Positions 25,089 through 33,254 of a DNA stretch of 39,324 nucleotides are shown piece after piece. The DNA is from a virus: positions 1-39,324 of IMG/VR virus record IMGVR_UViG_3300030118_005002; one strand, given 5' to 3'. Position numbers and translations under genes: made by a program. The number at the start of each line of letters is the position of its first letter. The stretch's first letter is position 1. The notes under the pieces are model-generated. The model did no database searches. It saw nothing but the letters and a program-made list of their open reading frames with translations, and was not told where the DNA came from.

Positions 25089-26800
25089 TAAATTTTAAAT
25101 CCGTAGAGTGGAAAAACTTTCTTTCCACCGGTAACGAATTTATAACTATTGAACTTAACAGAACTCCATCAACTTTAATAGTAGGCCAGAATGGTGCTGG
25201 TAAATCTACTTTATTAGATGCACTATCCTTTGGTTTATTTGGTAAAGCACATAGGGATATTAAAAAAGATCAATTAATAAATTCAATTAATAAAAAGCAA
25301 ACTGTAGTAGTAGTTAAATTTGATATTGGTGGCCAAAAGTTTAAAGTTGTAAGAGGTATTAAACCAGGCAAATTTGAAATATGGCAAAACGGCCATCAAA
25401 TAAATCAAGCGTCTAATGCTAGAGATCATCAAAAGTTTTTAGAACAAAACATTCTAAAATTAAATCATAAATCATTCCATCAAATAGTTGTATTGGGATC
25501 TAGTTCCTTTATACCTTTTATGCAATTACCAGCATGGTCAAGAAGAGAAGTAATAGAAGATCTATTGGATATTAATGTCTTTTCAAAAATGAATCAAATT
25601 TTAAAAGAAAGAAATGCTACAATTAGAAATAATTTAGTTGATATAGACCACAACTTGGATTTAGTTAAAACTAAAATGAACGGCCAAGAAAAATATATCA
25701 AAGACCTTAATGCTATAAATAAAGATCAAATTGATAAAAAGAAACAATCTATTGAAGACCATTCTTCTAGAATAAAAGATATTTTTAAAGAGTCAAAAGA
25801 TCTAGGTAATAATTTAGCGGCATCATTAAAATCAGAACAAACTAATTATGAAAAACAATTGGATCAAATTTCCAGTTATAAATCTCATGATCAACAATTA
25901 AATAATAAAATCAAAGCATTAGTACAGGAAGCTAAATTCTATGAAGAAAATGACCAATGCCCAACGTGTGACCAACCGATCGAAGAGTCGAAGAAGACAA
26001 CAAAGATTGAGGGAATCAAAACTGACGCAGCCGCAATTCAACAAGAAAAGTCTGACCTAGATAGAAAATTAAGTGTATTAAATACAACCACTAAATCTAT
26101 CAATCAAAGCATTGAAAAACTTAGACAACGACAAAACAAAATTAATTCTAACAATGATCAAATTAGTTTATTACAAAAAGAAATAGATAAGATACAAAAA
26201 GAAATAAATGGTTTAGTTGGTCAATCCGGAGATATTAAACAAGCTAAAAAAGAATTAACTAAATTAAGAAGTCAAAAAGATACTGAAACTGAAAGAAAGC
26301 TACAGCATGTAGAAGAAAGAACTTACAATGAAGTTATAGGCGAAATGTTAAAAGATACAGGCATTAAAACCAAAGTTGTAAAACAATATTTGCCAGTAAT
26401 GAATAGACTTATTAATCAATATCTACAAGTATTAGATTTCTTTGTGGCTTTCCATTTAGATGAAAACTTTAATGAAACAATAAGATCAAGACACAGAGAT
26501 ACTTTTAATTATGCTTCTTTTTCAGAAGGAGAAAAACAAAGAATTGATCTATCTTTATTGTTTACTTGGAGACAAATAGCCAAGATGAAAAATTCAGCAG
26601 CAACTAATCTACTAATATTAGATGAAACGTTTGATTCAAGTTTAGATATTGATGGTGTTGAAAACCTAACTAAAATTCTTAGTACGTTAGATGATGATTC
26701 GAATGTCTTTATTATATCTCACAAAGGTGATGTACTAGAAAATAAATTTAGATCCAAAATTGAATTCTACAAGGATAGAAACTTTAGCAAAATCAAATAG
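25085..26800 (+). CDS. 46: Recombination endonuclease subunit gp46 (Rad50-like SMC ATPase)
   Basis: 571 residues (T4 560). Walker A VGQNGAGKS lies at residues 33-41, a long coiled-coil at ~180-430 is interrupted by a zinc hook CPTC (Cys292/Cys295), the ABC signature SFSEGE is at 478-483, and Walker B LLILDE at 509-514 is followed by a D-loop-like TFDSSLD. This is the complete SMC/Rad50 architecture. It uses ATP to control the gp47 nuclease and tethers DNA ends through the hook. Its start overlaps the gp47 stop by 4 bases, and a tRNA gene begins 5 bases after its stop. Confidence 0.96.
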   Translation: MINFKSVEWKNFLSTGNEFITIELNRTPSTLIVGQNGAGKSTLLDALSFGLFGKAHRDIKKDQLINSINKKQTVVVVKFDIGGQKFKVVRGIKPGKFEIWQNGHQINQASNARDHQKFLEQNILKLNHKSFHQIVVLGSSSFIPFMQLPAWSRREVIEDLLDINVFSKMNQILKERNATIRNNLVDIDHNLDLVKTKMNGQEKYIKDLNAINKDQIDKKKQSIEDHSSRIKDIFKESKDLGNNLAASLKSEQTNYEKQLDQISSYKSHDQQLNNKIKALVQEAKFYEENDQCPTCDQPIEESKKTTKIEGIKTDAAAIQQEKSDLDRKLSVLNTTTKSINQSIEKLRQRQNKINSNNDQISLLQKEIDKIQKEINGLVGQSGDIKQAKKELTKLRSQKDTETERKLQHVEERTYNEVIGEMLKDTGIKTKVVKQYLPVMNRLINQYLQVLDFFVAFHLDENFNETIRSRHRDTFNYASFSEGEKQRIDLSLLFTWRQIAKMKNSAATNLLILDETFDSSLDIDGVENLTKILSTLDDDSNVFIISHKGDVLENKFRSKIEFYKDRNFSKIK

Positions 26801-26805
26801 CTTTT

Positions 26806-26882
26806 GTCCTCGTAGTTCAACTGGATAGAACATCGGCCTTCTAAGCCGAGGGTTGCAGGTTCGAGTCCTGCCGAGGACGCCA
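26806..26882 (+). tRNA. tRNA-Arg (anticodon TCT)
   Basis: A full cloverleaf can be drawn: acceptor GTCCTCG / CGAGGAC, D arm GTTC...GAAC, anticodon stem TCGGC / GCCGA with loop CTTCTAA (anticodon TCT, reading AGA), T arm GCAGG TTCGAGT CCTGC, discriminator G and an encoded CCA. All stems pair without mismatch. AGA appears by eye to be the favoured Arg codon in the phage genes (for example in the gp43 and fibre genes), so this tRNA probably supplements the host pool. It lies directly after gp46. Confidence 0.96.
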
Positions 26883-26899
26883 ATATAATAAATAAGGAT

Positions 26900-27055
26900 A
26901 TGCAACATAATTACTTAAGATGTCGAACAAAAAATTGTAATTACACTGGCCCAGTACTTCATTTTGCTTTTATATATGGAACTACACTTTGTCCCTCCTG
27001 CGCTACAAAAACAGTATGGAAAAAAGGTATGGAAACTACTTATTCCCACAGGTAA
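26900..27055 (+). CDS. 51-residue zinc-ribbon-like peptide
   Basis: Short frame between the tRNA and the next promoter. The product starts MQHNYLRCRTKNCNYTGPV and contains four cysteines arranged Cys8-x4-Cys13 and Cys31-x2-Cys34 (LCPSC), a plausible zinc ribbon, followed by a basic segment (TKTVWKKG). The AAGGA ribosome site is only one base from the ATG, so initiation may be weak. Small zinc-binding peptides of phages often modulate host transcription or translation, but no function can be assigned. The paired CxxxxC/CPxC pattern makes chance coding unlikely. Confidence 0.6.
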   Translation: MQHNYLRCRTKNCNYTGPVLHFAFIYGTTLCPSCATKTVWKKGMETTYSHR

Positions 27056-27076
27056 TAAGGATATAACCAAATATTA

Positions 27077-27137
27077 TGAAAAAAAGTGAAAAAAAATGAA
27101 AAAAAACCTTTACATTTGCTAAAAACTGTGATAGAAT
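27077..27137 (+). promoter_or_regulatory. Sigma70-like promoter with A-tract UP element (CobT-like gene)
   Basis: Three direct repeats of TG followed by 7-8 A (27077-27106) sit immediately upstream of TTTACA (27109-27114). A 17-base spacer leads to TAGAAT (27132-27137) with an extended -10 TGA. A 49-base segment (27097-27145) recurs with 4 differences at 29455-29503, ahead of the CobS-like gene. Confidence 0.82.
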
Positions 27138-27170
27138 ATACATATTAAATAATTAAATAAGGAGTTAATT

Positions 27171-29411
27171 ATGCATAATACCACAGTAGCCAAACTACTA
27201 GCCAAAGAAAATATCGAAGTCCAATACGGTAATTATAAAACCGCTTGGTTCGATATTCAATCACGTGTCCTAGGTCTTCCTATGTGGAAAGATATGGGTA
27301 AAGATGTACATGATCTTTTTGTAGGTCATGAAGTTGGTCATGCTTTATATACTCCTTTCGAAGGCTGGCACGATACTCCTGAAAAATTAGAAGGTTGCCC
27401 ACGTTCGTACATCAATGTAGTCGAAGATGCGCGTATTGAAAAAATGATTCGTAGAGAATATCCTGGTCTAGTAGCTCCTTTTGCTAGAGGATATAGAACT
27501 TTAGCTGATCAAGAATTCTTTGGCGATATATCAGATGTTGATTGGGATCAAGTAAAACTAATTGATAAAATAAATTTAAAGGCTAAGCTCAATAATCTTA
27601 TTGAGGTTCCTTTTAATACCGAAGAAGCTACTCTTTTTAACAAAACAATGAATACTGAAACCTTTGCAGAAGTATTGGATGTTGTTAGAGAAATACTAGC
27701 TTATACTAAAGAGCATCAAGATGAATTGATGCAAAAACCAGAACCACAAGTAAGCCAAGGCGATGATTCCATTTCACCTGATGAAGGTGAAGAAAATATG
27801 GCACCACAAGGTCATGATGATACGGAAATGCCTGGCGACCAAGATCAAGGAAACGATAATGTCGAAGAGGACACATCAACGGAAGATGAAACGGACAACA
27901 GTGCAGGACAAGAAGAACAAGAAGGAGATTCCAGTTCTGATCAAACCGAAGAAACTGACCAGCCAGAAATAGGCGAAACTTCAGAAGCTAGCAAAACTCC
28001 AGAAGCAAATGAAGAAGATGTTTCTATAACAGATGAAATTTTCAGAAATTCAGAAGCTAGATTATTAGATGCTGATGAAGATGGAAATCAAGTTACAGTT
28101 GGAAGAGATAGAGGTAAAGAAAATGTTTCTTCAACAGTTATTCCTTATAGCAAACTTAGAGAATTAAGAGCTAAAGTATGGGCTCAACAAGAAGACTATA
28201 TTGTTGATTCTCATAAAGATATTTTAGATGGATATGCAGAATACATGAGGTCAGTTAAAAAATCTGTTAATGTTGCCGTAAAAGAGTTTGAAATGAAAAA
28301 AGCAGCTTTTCAATGGCAAAGAGCTTCAACAGCAAAAACTGGTGTATTAGATACAAATTCATTACATCAATATAAAACACATGATGATATCTTTAAAAGA
28401 GTAACTCATTTGGCTGATGCTAAAAATCATGGAATGATTATGCTAATTGATTATTCTGGTTCAATGGCTTCAACATTGCCACAGGTTTTAGATCAACTTA
28501 TTCATTTAGTTACCTTCTGTAAAGCAATCAATATTCCATTTGATGTATATGCATTTACTACAGAATTTGATGAGCTTAACCCAAGCCGAAAAATAAAAGA
28601 TGGTGAAATTAGCTTTGACAATATGTCACTACCACAATTGATTTCATCTTCTTTGAGTAAAGCGCATTATGAAGAGGCTTTACAACATTTGTATATGAGA
28701 AAGCTTACATGTAATTGCAGATACAGCTGGGATGGACCTTCATATTACGATAGAGCTATTATTGCTAAAGTTGAAGACTTTGGTTCAACACCTTTAAATG
28801 CTGCTTTAATTGTAAGCCACACCTTAGTTAAGAATTTTAGAAGAAAGCATAACATTGATAAAATGAATTTAGTAGTTTTATCAGATGGAGATTCAAACAA
28901 CCTACAGGTTTGTAGAGATTACAATTTAGAAGATAAGCATGCAGATACTATCAGCTCTTGGTCTGGTCCAATGAATATTCTTGTTGATAATAAGAAATTA
29001 AAAATTCAAGGTAGACGTACAAGTGCAACTAAAACTTTGTTAGAAAATCTTAAAAAGAGATATGGTGTAACTACTTTAGGATTCTTTATTGCTCAGGATC
29101 GTCATGATTGGTCTACTAAAATAGCTCAAATCGAAGGACAACAATGGATTGATAGACATTCACCAATGTATCAAGATTTTCAAAAGCAATATCGTAAAAA
29201 TAAAGTTGCTGTAGCAAATAATACTTTAGGCTACGATAAGTTCTTTATGCTTAAGCCTGGTAAAGATTTATCAACTGAAAATGGAGAATTTTCCGAAGCA
29301 GTTACAGAAGATATGTCAACAGCACAAATTAGAAATAGCTTTAAAAAGTTTTCTAAAAACAAAAAGAACAACAAAGTGTTAATGAAACAGCTTGGAGGGG
29401 TTGTTGCTTAG
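27171..29411 (+). CDS. HExxH metallopeptidase-like / VWA-domain protein (CobT-like)
   Basis: 746 residues in three parts. Residues 1-185 hold a zincin-type motif GHEVGHAL (His53, Glu54, His57) followed by a candidate third ligand in NVVEDARIEK (Glu85). Residues ~190-285 are a disordered acidic Glu/Asp/Gln linker. Residues ~415-700 are a von Willebrand A domain with a MIDAS DYSGS (Asp427, Ser429, Ser431), a GSTPLNAAL threonine loop and a VLSDGDSN segment. The layout resembles CobT of cobaltochelatase and the VWA partners of MoxR ATPases. With the AAA+ gene next door it should form a chaperone-like remodelling pair. Nothing in the window supports cobalamin synthesis. It is driven by an A-tract promoter and is the largest early gene besides the polymerase. 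Confidence 0.82.
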   Translation: MHNTTVAKLLAKENIEVQYGNYKTAWFDIQSRVLGLPMWKDMGKDVHDLFVGHEVGHALYTPFEGWHDTPEKLEGCPRSYINVVEDARIEKMIRREYPGLVAPFARGYRTLADQEFFGDISDVDWDQVKLIDKINLKAKLNNLIEVPFNTEEATLFNKTMNTETFAEVLDVVREILAYTKEHQDELMQKPEPQVSQGDDSISPDEGEENMAPQGHDDTEMPGDQDQGNDNVEEDTSTEDETDNSAGQEEQEGDSSSDQTEETDQPEIGETSEASKTPEANEEDVSITDEIFRNSEARLLDADEDGNQVTVGRDRGKENVSSTVIPYSKLRELRAKVWAQQEDYIVDSHKDILDGYAEYMRSVKKSVNVAVKEFEMKKAAFQWQRASTAKTGVLDTNSLHQYKTHDDIFKRVTHLADAKNHGMIMLIDYSGSMASTLPQVLDQLIHLVTFCKAINIPFDVYAFTTEFDELNPSRKIKDGEISFDNMSLPQLISSSLSKAHYEEALQHLYMRKLTCNCRYSWDGPSYYDRAIIAKVEDFGSTPLNAALIVSHTLVKNFRRKHNIDKMNLVVLSDGDSNNLQVCRDYNLEDKHADTISSWSGPMNILVDNKKLKIQGRRTSATKTLLENLKKRYGVTTLGFFIAQDRHDWSTKIAQIEGQQWIDRHSPMYQDFQKQYRKNKVAVANNTLGYDKFFMLKPGKDLSTENGEFSEAVTEDMSTAQIRNSFKKFSKNKKNNKVLMKQLGGVVA

Positions 29412-29436
29412 TTATATTATTATAACAAAAAGATAT

Positions 29437-29495
29437 AAAAAAAATGAAAAAAAATGAAAAAAAGCCTTTACATTTACTGAAAACTGTGATAGAAT
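29437..29495 (+). promoter_or_regulatory. Sigma70-like promoter with A-tract UP element (CobS-like gene)
   Basis: TG plus A-run repeats (29437-29463), TTTACA at 29467-29472, a 17-base spacer and TAGAAT at 29490-29495 with extended TGA. Bases 29455-29503 are a near copy of 27097-27145, so the AAA+ and VWA genes should be co-regulated although they have separate promoters. Confidence 0.82.
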
Positions 29496-29537
29496 ATACC
29501 TATATTATAAAATAAAAAAAGATAAGGAGTCTTTATT

Positions 29538-30692
29538 ATGAATGAATTGAAAGTATCAAGTCAAAAAATCCTTGAGGAATTGTCCACAAGGTTTCCTGGC
29601 AAGCAGGAATTTAGAACCCGTGAAGTTAAAGAAGCGGCTCAATCTCTTGGATATACCGGCAAAGACTGGAATCCAATATTTAATTCTGCTGAAAAGATTG
29701 GTAGAGGTGTCTACAATCTTTCTTCGCTTATCAAGCCAGTTGAACAACCAATTGTAAATTCAAATGTTGTTGCAATGGCGCCACAATCAGTAGTCAATAA
29801 GGAAAGAACTTATGCTGCTATTGATCCTACGTTTGTACCATGGGGATCATTTTCTGATGTTAAGAAAGTAATCCAATCTGAAATGTTTTATCCAATCTAT
29901 ATTTCTGGTCTTTCCGGAAATGGTAAAACATTCATGGTTGAACAGGCTTGTGCCAAGCTTAAAAAAGAATTCATAAGAGTTCAAATCAATCCTGAAACTG
30001 ATGAGGATGATTTGATTGGTGGATTCAGATTAGTAAATGGAGAGACAGTATTCTCCAAAGGTCCAGTTCTTAAAGCTATGGAAAATGGAGCAATCCTTCT
30101 CCTAGACGAAATTGATAGGGCTACTAATAAAATCATGTGTCTTCAAGGAATCCTTGAAGGTAAGCCAGTCCTAGTTAAAAAGACTGGTGAAGTTGTAGAA
30201 CCTGCTCCAGGTTTCAACATTATAGCTACTGCCAATACTAAAGGCAAAGGCTCAGAAGATGGTAGGTTTACTGCTGCTTCTATTATTGATGAAGCTTTCC
30301 TTGAAAGATTTACAATTTCAATTGATCAACAATATCCTTCAGCTGCGATTGAAAAGAAAATCGTAACCAAGCATTTCGAAAAGTTTGGTGTTAACATCAA
30401 TGATGATATTGAAGAATTTACTTCTAAGCTTATTGATTGGGCTGACATTATAAGAAAAACTTTTTATGATGATGGAGTTGATGAAGTGATTTCAACTCGT
30501 AGGCTTTGCCACATTGTTCAAACTTACTCTATCTTTAATGATAGAATGAAAGCGATCAACCTTTGTATTGCTAGGTTTGATGAAGATACTAAGGAAGCAT
30601 TCTTAGATCTTTACACTAAAGTAGATTCTGGTGTAGATATGTCAACTCCAGAAATTGATGAAGTTTTAGATAGTGAGGAGGATCTATATTGA
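29538..30692 (+). CDS. cobS: MoxR/CobS-type AAA+ ATPase
   Basis: 384 residues. Walker A GLSGNGKT (124-131), Walker B AILLLDEIDRA (Asp190, Glu191), a helix-2-insert-type loop DDLIGGFRLVNGETVFSKGP, sensor 1 IIATANT and a FLERF arginine-finger region all fit the MoxR/CobS clade. The N-terminal ~65 residues (FRTREVKEAAQSLGYTGKDW) look like a winged-helix or adaptor domain. Marine T4-like phages commonly carry this gene as cobS, named after the cobaltochelatase subunit. Its partner here is a VWA protein with HExxH rather than CobN, which favours a MoxR-type chaperone role. The next gene begins on TTG overlapping its stop. Confidence 0.87.
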   Translation: MNELKVSSQKILEELSTRFPGKQEFRTREVKEAAQSLGYTGKDWNPIFNSAEKIGRGVYNLSSLIKPVEQPIVNSNVVAMAPQSVVNKERTYAAIDPTFVPWGSFSDVKKVIQSEMFYPIYISGLSGNGKTFMVEQACAKLKKEFIRVQINPETDEDDLIGGFRLVNGETVFSKGPVLKAMENGAILLLDEIDRATNKIMCLQGILEGKPVLVKKTGEVVEPAPGFNIIATANTKGKGSEDGRFTAASIIDEAFLERFTISIDQQYPSAAIEKKIVTKHFEKFGVNINDDIEEFTSKLIDWADIIRKTFYDDGVDEVISTRRLCHIVQTYSIFNDRMKAINLCIARFDEDTKEAFLDLYTKVDSGVDMSTPEIDEVLDSEEDLY

Positions 30693-30973
30693 TAGATTAT
30701 AAATTTAATGAAAAGGAGTTGTGTGAGCAGCTCCTTGAATATATTAACAAAACATATGATGGACATTATTCCAAAAATAAATTTCAATCAACAGAATTTA
30801 TTGTGGATTGTGGCCATGGTGAAGGTTTTTGTATCGGTAATATACTTAAGTATGCTCAACGATATGGAAAAAAGAATGGGTACAATAGAGCTGATCTAAT
30901 GAAAGTACTCCATTATGCAATAATAATGTTAAGTGTGCATGATAGCCGCTTAACCAATAAAGAGGAAGGATAA
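30689..30973 (+). CDS. DUF3310-like small protein (T7 gp1.7-related fold)
   Basis: 94 residues starting on TTG, which overlaps the preceding TGA; a strong GAGGAGG ribosome site 7 bases upstream supports this start. The core FCIGNILKYAQRYGKKNGYN, followed by RADLMKVLHYAIIML, matches the pattern of DUF3310-type phage proteins (G-N-x-x-K-Y-x-x-R-x-x-x-K, then D-L-x-K-x-x-x-Y). That domain also occurs in T7 gp1.7, a nucleotide kinase. A nucleotide-linked role is therefore possible, but catalytic equivalence cannot be claimed. It sits between the AAA+ gene and the sliding clamp with no gaps. Confidence 0.75.
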   Translation: MIDYKFNEKELCEQLLEYINKTYDGHYSKNKFQSTEFIVDCGHGEGFCIGNILKYAQRYGKKNGYNRADLMKVLHYAIIMLSVHDSRLTNKEEG

Positions 30974-31659
30974 TGAATATATCTGATGAAACACTTGATG
31001 TGTTAAAAAACTTTGCCTCGATTAATCCTAATATAGTAATTAATCCTGGGCAAAATATAAAGACGATCTCAGAAGCAAAAAACATTATGGCTTCAGCGGA
31101 AATAGTGGAAGACTTTCCACAAGAATTTGGAGTCTACGACTTAAACGAATTTTTGTCAGTTCTATCGCTTGTACAACCAGCTGATTTAAGCTTTGATGAT
31201 AAGTTTGTTACTATCAGTAGCACAGGCGACAATAGATCTAAAATCAAATACTTCTTTTCAGAACCTGAAATTCTTACAACTCCACAAAAGGATATTAATA
31301 TGCCTGAATGCGAGTTTGGTATTTCAATTACTGAAAGCGTACTTGATCAAATACGTAAGGCAGCAGCTGTGCTTGGCCATACGGAATTAGTATTAACTGG
31401 TGACAATGGAGTAGTAACTGCAACAGTTCTCGATGATAGAGATTCTACTGCAAATACATTCTCTATGGAACTGGACGGTGATAACGAATGTAAGAATGAA
31501 TTTAAATTTGTTGTCAATATTGCTAACCTTAAATTACTACCTGGTGATTATTACGTTAGCATCTCTTCTAAACTTATAAGTAATTGGACTAACGTTTCAC
31601 GTGCAGCTCCTGTAAATTATTTTATAGCTTTAGAGAAAACAAGCGAGTTTCATGTATAA
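30973..31659 (+). CDS. 45: Sliding clamp gp45
   Basis: 228 residues, the exact size of T4 gp45. Conserved elements include MNISDETLDVLKNFASINPN, a GVYDLNEFLSVLSLV strand-helix unit, ISITESVLDQIRKAAAVLGH and a PVNYFIALEKTSEF C-terminus. The trimeric clamp tethers gp43 polymerase and, in T4, activates late transcription by gp55. An AGGAAGGATA ribosome site precedes the ATG. A late-promoter box overlaps its stop codon. Confidence 0.95.
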   Translation: MNISDETLDVLKNFASINPNIVINPGQNIKTISEAKNIMASAEIVEDFPQEFGVYDLNEFLSVLSLVQPADLSFDDKFVTISSTGDNRSKIKYFFSEPEILTTPQKDINMPECEFGISITESVLDQIRKAAAVLGHTELVLTGDNGVVTATVLDDRDSTANTFSMELDGDNECKNEFKFVVNIANLKLLPGDYYVSISSKLISNWTNVSRAAPVNYFIALEKTSEFHV

Positions 31660-31662
31660 ATA
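31655..31662 (+). promoter_or_regulatory. T4-type late promoter box TATAAATA
   Basis: Exact box overlapping the gp45 stop codon. T4 spacing gives a start at 31668 and a leader of about 90 bases, containing two small inverted repeats, before the ATG at 31759. It would give late expression of the 84-residue protein. Confidence 0.62.
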
Positions 31663-31758
31663 TATTATACAGAAATGTTTCTCATTTAATTATGAGGATA
31701 AGGTGGAAGATGCGAATTATCGGTCTTCCTTATTTAGTCTACTTGCAAGGAGAAAAAA

Positions 31759-32013
31759 ATGACTGAAGAAGTAAATGCCGCTGCTGAAGAAGCAGCTCCT
31801 CAACTTACCCTTGGGGATATTGCCACTGTGGTACAGATTATTGATCTAGTATCAAGACGTGGTGGATTTGAAGGCCAAGAACTGGAAACAGTTGGCGCCT
31901 TAAGATCTAGGGTAGTTAAATTCCTTGAAGCTAACAAACCTGCCGATGGTGAAACACCTGAAGGCGCGGTTCCTGTTGCTGAGGAAGCTGAAGCTGACGA
32001 AGCTGAAGCATAA
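31759..32013 (+). CDS. 84-residue acidic Ala/Glu-rich hypothetical protein
   Basis: 84 residues: Glu/Ala-rich ends flank a conserved-looking helical core (QLTLGDIATVVQIIDLVSRR, FEGQELETVGALRSRVVKFL). The AAGGAG ribosome site is 6 bases upstream of the ATG. It has its own late box and is closed by a terminator, forming a one-gene late unit inserted in the replication cluster. Low complexity at both termini and high negative charge suggest an abundant, soluble, possibly virion-associated helical protein. I do not know a characterised homologue. Confidence 0.72.
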   Translation: MTEEVNAAAEEAAPQLTLGDIATVVQIIDLVSRRGGFEGQELETVGALRSRVVKFLEANKPADGETPEGAVPVAEEAEADEAEA

Positions 32014-32015
32014 TC

Positions 32016-32045
32016 GGAGGGAGCTTCGGCTCCCTTCCAATTTTT
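32016..32045 (+). terminator. Rho-independent terminator
   Basis: 9-bp stem (one G-T pair) GGAGGGAGC / GCTCCCTTC with a stable TTCG tetraloop, followed by CAATTTTT. It separates the 84-residue late gene from the clamp-loader cluster. Confidence 0.85.
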
Positions 32046-32061
32046 ATTATAGGATTATATT

Positions 32062-32319
32062 ATGGAAACAAATGATAGAGCAACTCTGCTCGATGCACTT
32101 AAAAAAGGTACAGTAACTGTATCATTTACAAAACTAGACACAGGGGAACTTCGTGTTATGCCCTGCACTCTCAATCCTGAAGTACTTAAAGCAAATGGTG
32201 TAGATACCACTATTGATTATAGCGGAAAAGATATGGAGCACTATGCTGTTTGGGCATTAGATAAAAATGCTTGGAGATCTTTTCGCCTAGATACTGTTCA
32301 AGGTTGGGAGGTACTTTAA
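32062..32319 (+). CDS. SH3-like beta-barrel small protein (DUF2693-like)
   Basis: 85 residues. The pattern LLDALKKGTVTVSFTKLDTG, LRVMPCTLNPEVLK and VWALDKNAWRSFRLDTVQGW matches small T4-like phage proteins described as SH3 beta-barrel fold (DUF2693). The core alternates strands with a terminal Trp-Arg-Ser-Phe-Arg motif, suited to nucleic-acid or protein binding. It is followed immediately by gp44, whose ATG overlaps its TAA. Its partner is unknown, and linkage to the clamp loader suggests a replication accessory. Confidence 0.77.
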   Translation: METNDRATLLDALKKGTVTVSFTKLDTGELRVMPCTLNPEVLKANGVDTTIDYSGKDMEHYAVWALDKNAWRSFRLDTVQGWEVL

Positions 32320-33254
32320 TGCAAGAATTTTTATGGGTCGAGAAGTATCGACCAAAAACAATCGACGAATGTGTCTTGCCTTCTAGCATAAAAGAAAATT
32401 TCCAAAAGGTATTAATACAAGGGGAATTGCAAAACATGATGCTAACAGGGACAGCGGGCACAGGAAAGACCACCGCAGCAAAAGCATTATGCAATGAGCT
32501 TGGACTGGATTACTTATTGATTAATGGTTCAGAAGAATCTGGCATTGATACCTTAAGAAATAAAATTAAACAATTTGCTTCAACCGTTTCATTACAAGGT
32601 GGATATAAAGTAGTTATATTAGATGAAGCAGATTATTTAAATCCACAATCTACACAGCCAGCTCTTCGTGGTTTTATTGAAGAGTTTTCTGCTAATTGTA
32701 GATTTATCTTAACTTGTAATTTTAAAAATCGTATTATTGAACCATTACATTCTCGTTGTACAACAATTGAATTCAATATACCAAAGAAAGAAGCTGAAAG
32801 ATTAGCTTCTGTTATGATGGCTCGTTTAATGCTTATCCTTGATGATGAAGGTATAAAATACGAGCATTCAGTCCTAGCAGAATTAATTATGAAGCATATG
32901 CCTGATTGGCGCAAAGTTATAAATGAACTTCAAAGATATTCTGTAAGTGGTGTTATTGATTCTGGAATATTGGTACAACTATCAGATGTATCAATGACAA
33001 ATTTAGTATCTTTTCTTAAGGAAAAGAATTTCAAACAAATGCGTAAATGGGTTGCTGATAATATGGATAGCGAACCAGTTGCTATATATAGAAAACTATA
33101 CGATAACATGAATGAGTATGTTGAAGCTCAATCTATACCACAATTGGTTCTTATATTAGCTGATTACCAATATAAGAATGCATTTGTAGCAGATCATGAA
33201 CTTAATACAGTTGCATGTTTAACCGAAGTAATGGCAGGAGTAAAATTCAAATGA
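32319..33254 (+). CDS. 44: Clamp loader large subunit gp44
   Basis: 311 residues from the ATG at 32319, chosen because the family begins FLWVEKYRPKTIDEC and a GGGAGG site lies 7 bases upstream. AAA+ motifs are Walker A GTAGTGKT (44-51), Walker B VVILDEAD (DEAD 102-105) and an SRC motif (145-147) carrying the arginine finger. With gp62 it opens and loads the gp45 clamp on primed DNA using ATP. T4 gp44 is 319 residues. It overlaps the preceding gene (TAATG) and the following gene (ATGA). Confidence 0.95.
   Translation: MQEFLWVEKYRPKTIDECVLPSSIKENFQKVLIQGELQNMMLTGTAGTGKTTAAKALCNELGLDYLLINGSEESGIDTLRNKIKQFASTVSLQGGYKVVILDEADYLNPQSTQPALRGFIEEFSANCRFILTCNFKNRIIEPLHSRCTTIEFNIPKKEAERLASVMMARLMLILDDEGIKYEHSVLAELIMKHMPDWRKVINELQRYSVSGVIDSGILVQLSDVSMTNLVSFLKEKNFKQMRKWVADNMDSEPVAIYRKLYDNMNEYVEAQSIPQLVLILADYQYKNAFVADHELNTVACLTEVMAGVKFK

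Noticed and set aside
27171-30692. Cobalamin biosynthesis (CobS/CobT) as a pathway claim
   Set aside because: Only the ATPase and VWA folds are shared with cobaltochelatase; no CobN or other cobalamin gene is present, and the HExxH motif points elsewhere.
31681-31729. Two small inverted repeats (CTCAT/ATGAG and GGAAGA/TCTTCC) and an 18-24 codon frame upstream of 31759
   Set aside because: Stems of 5-6 bp with long loops are weak, and the mini-frame has no ribosome site of its own; nothing sets them apart from chance.
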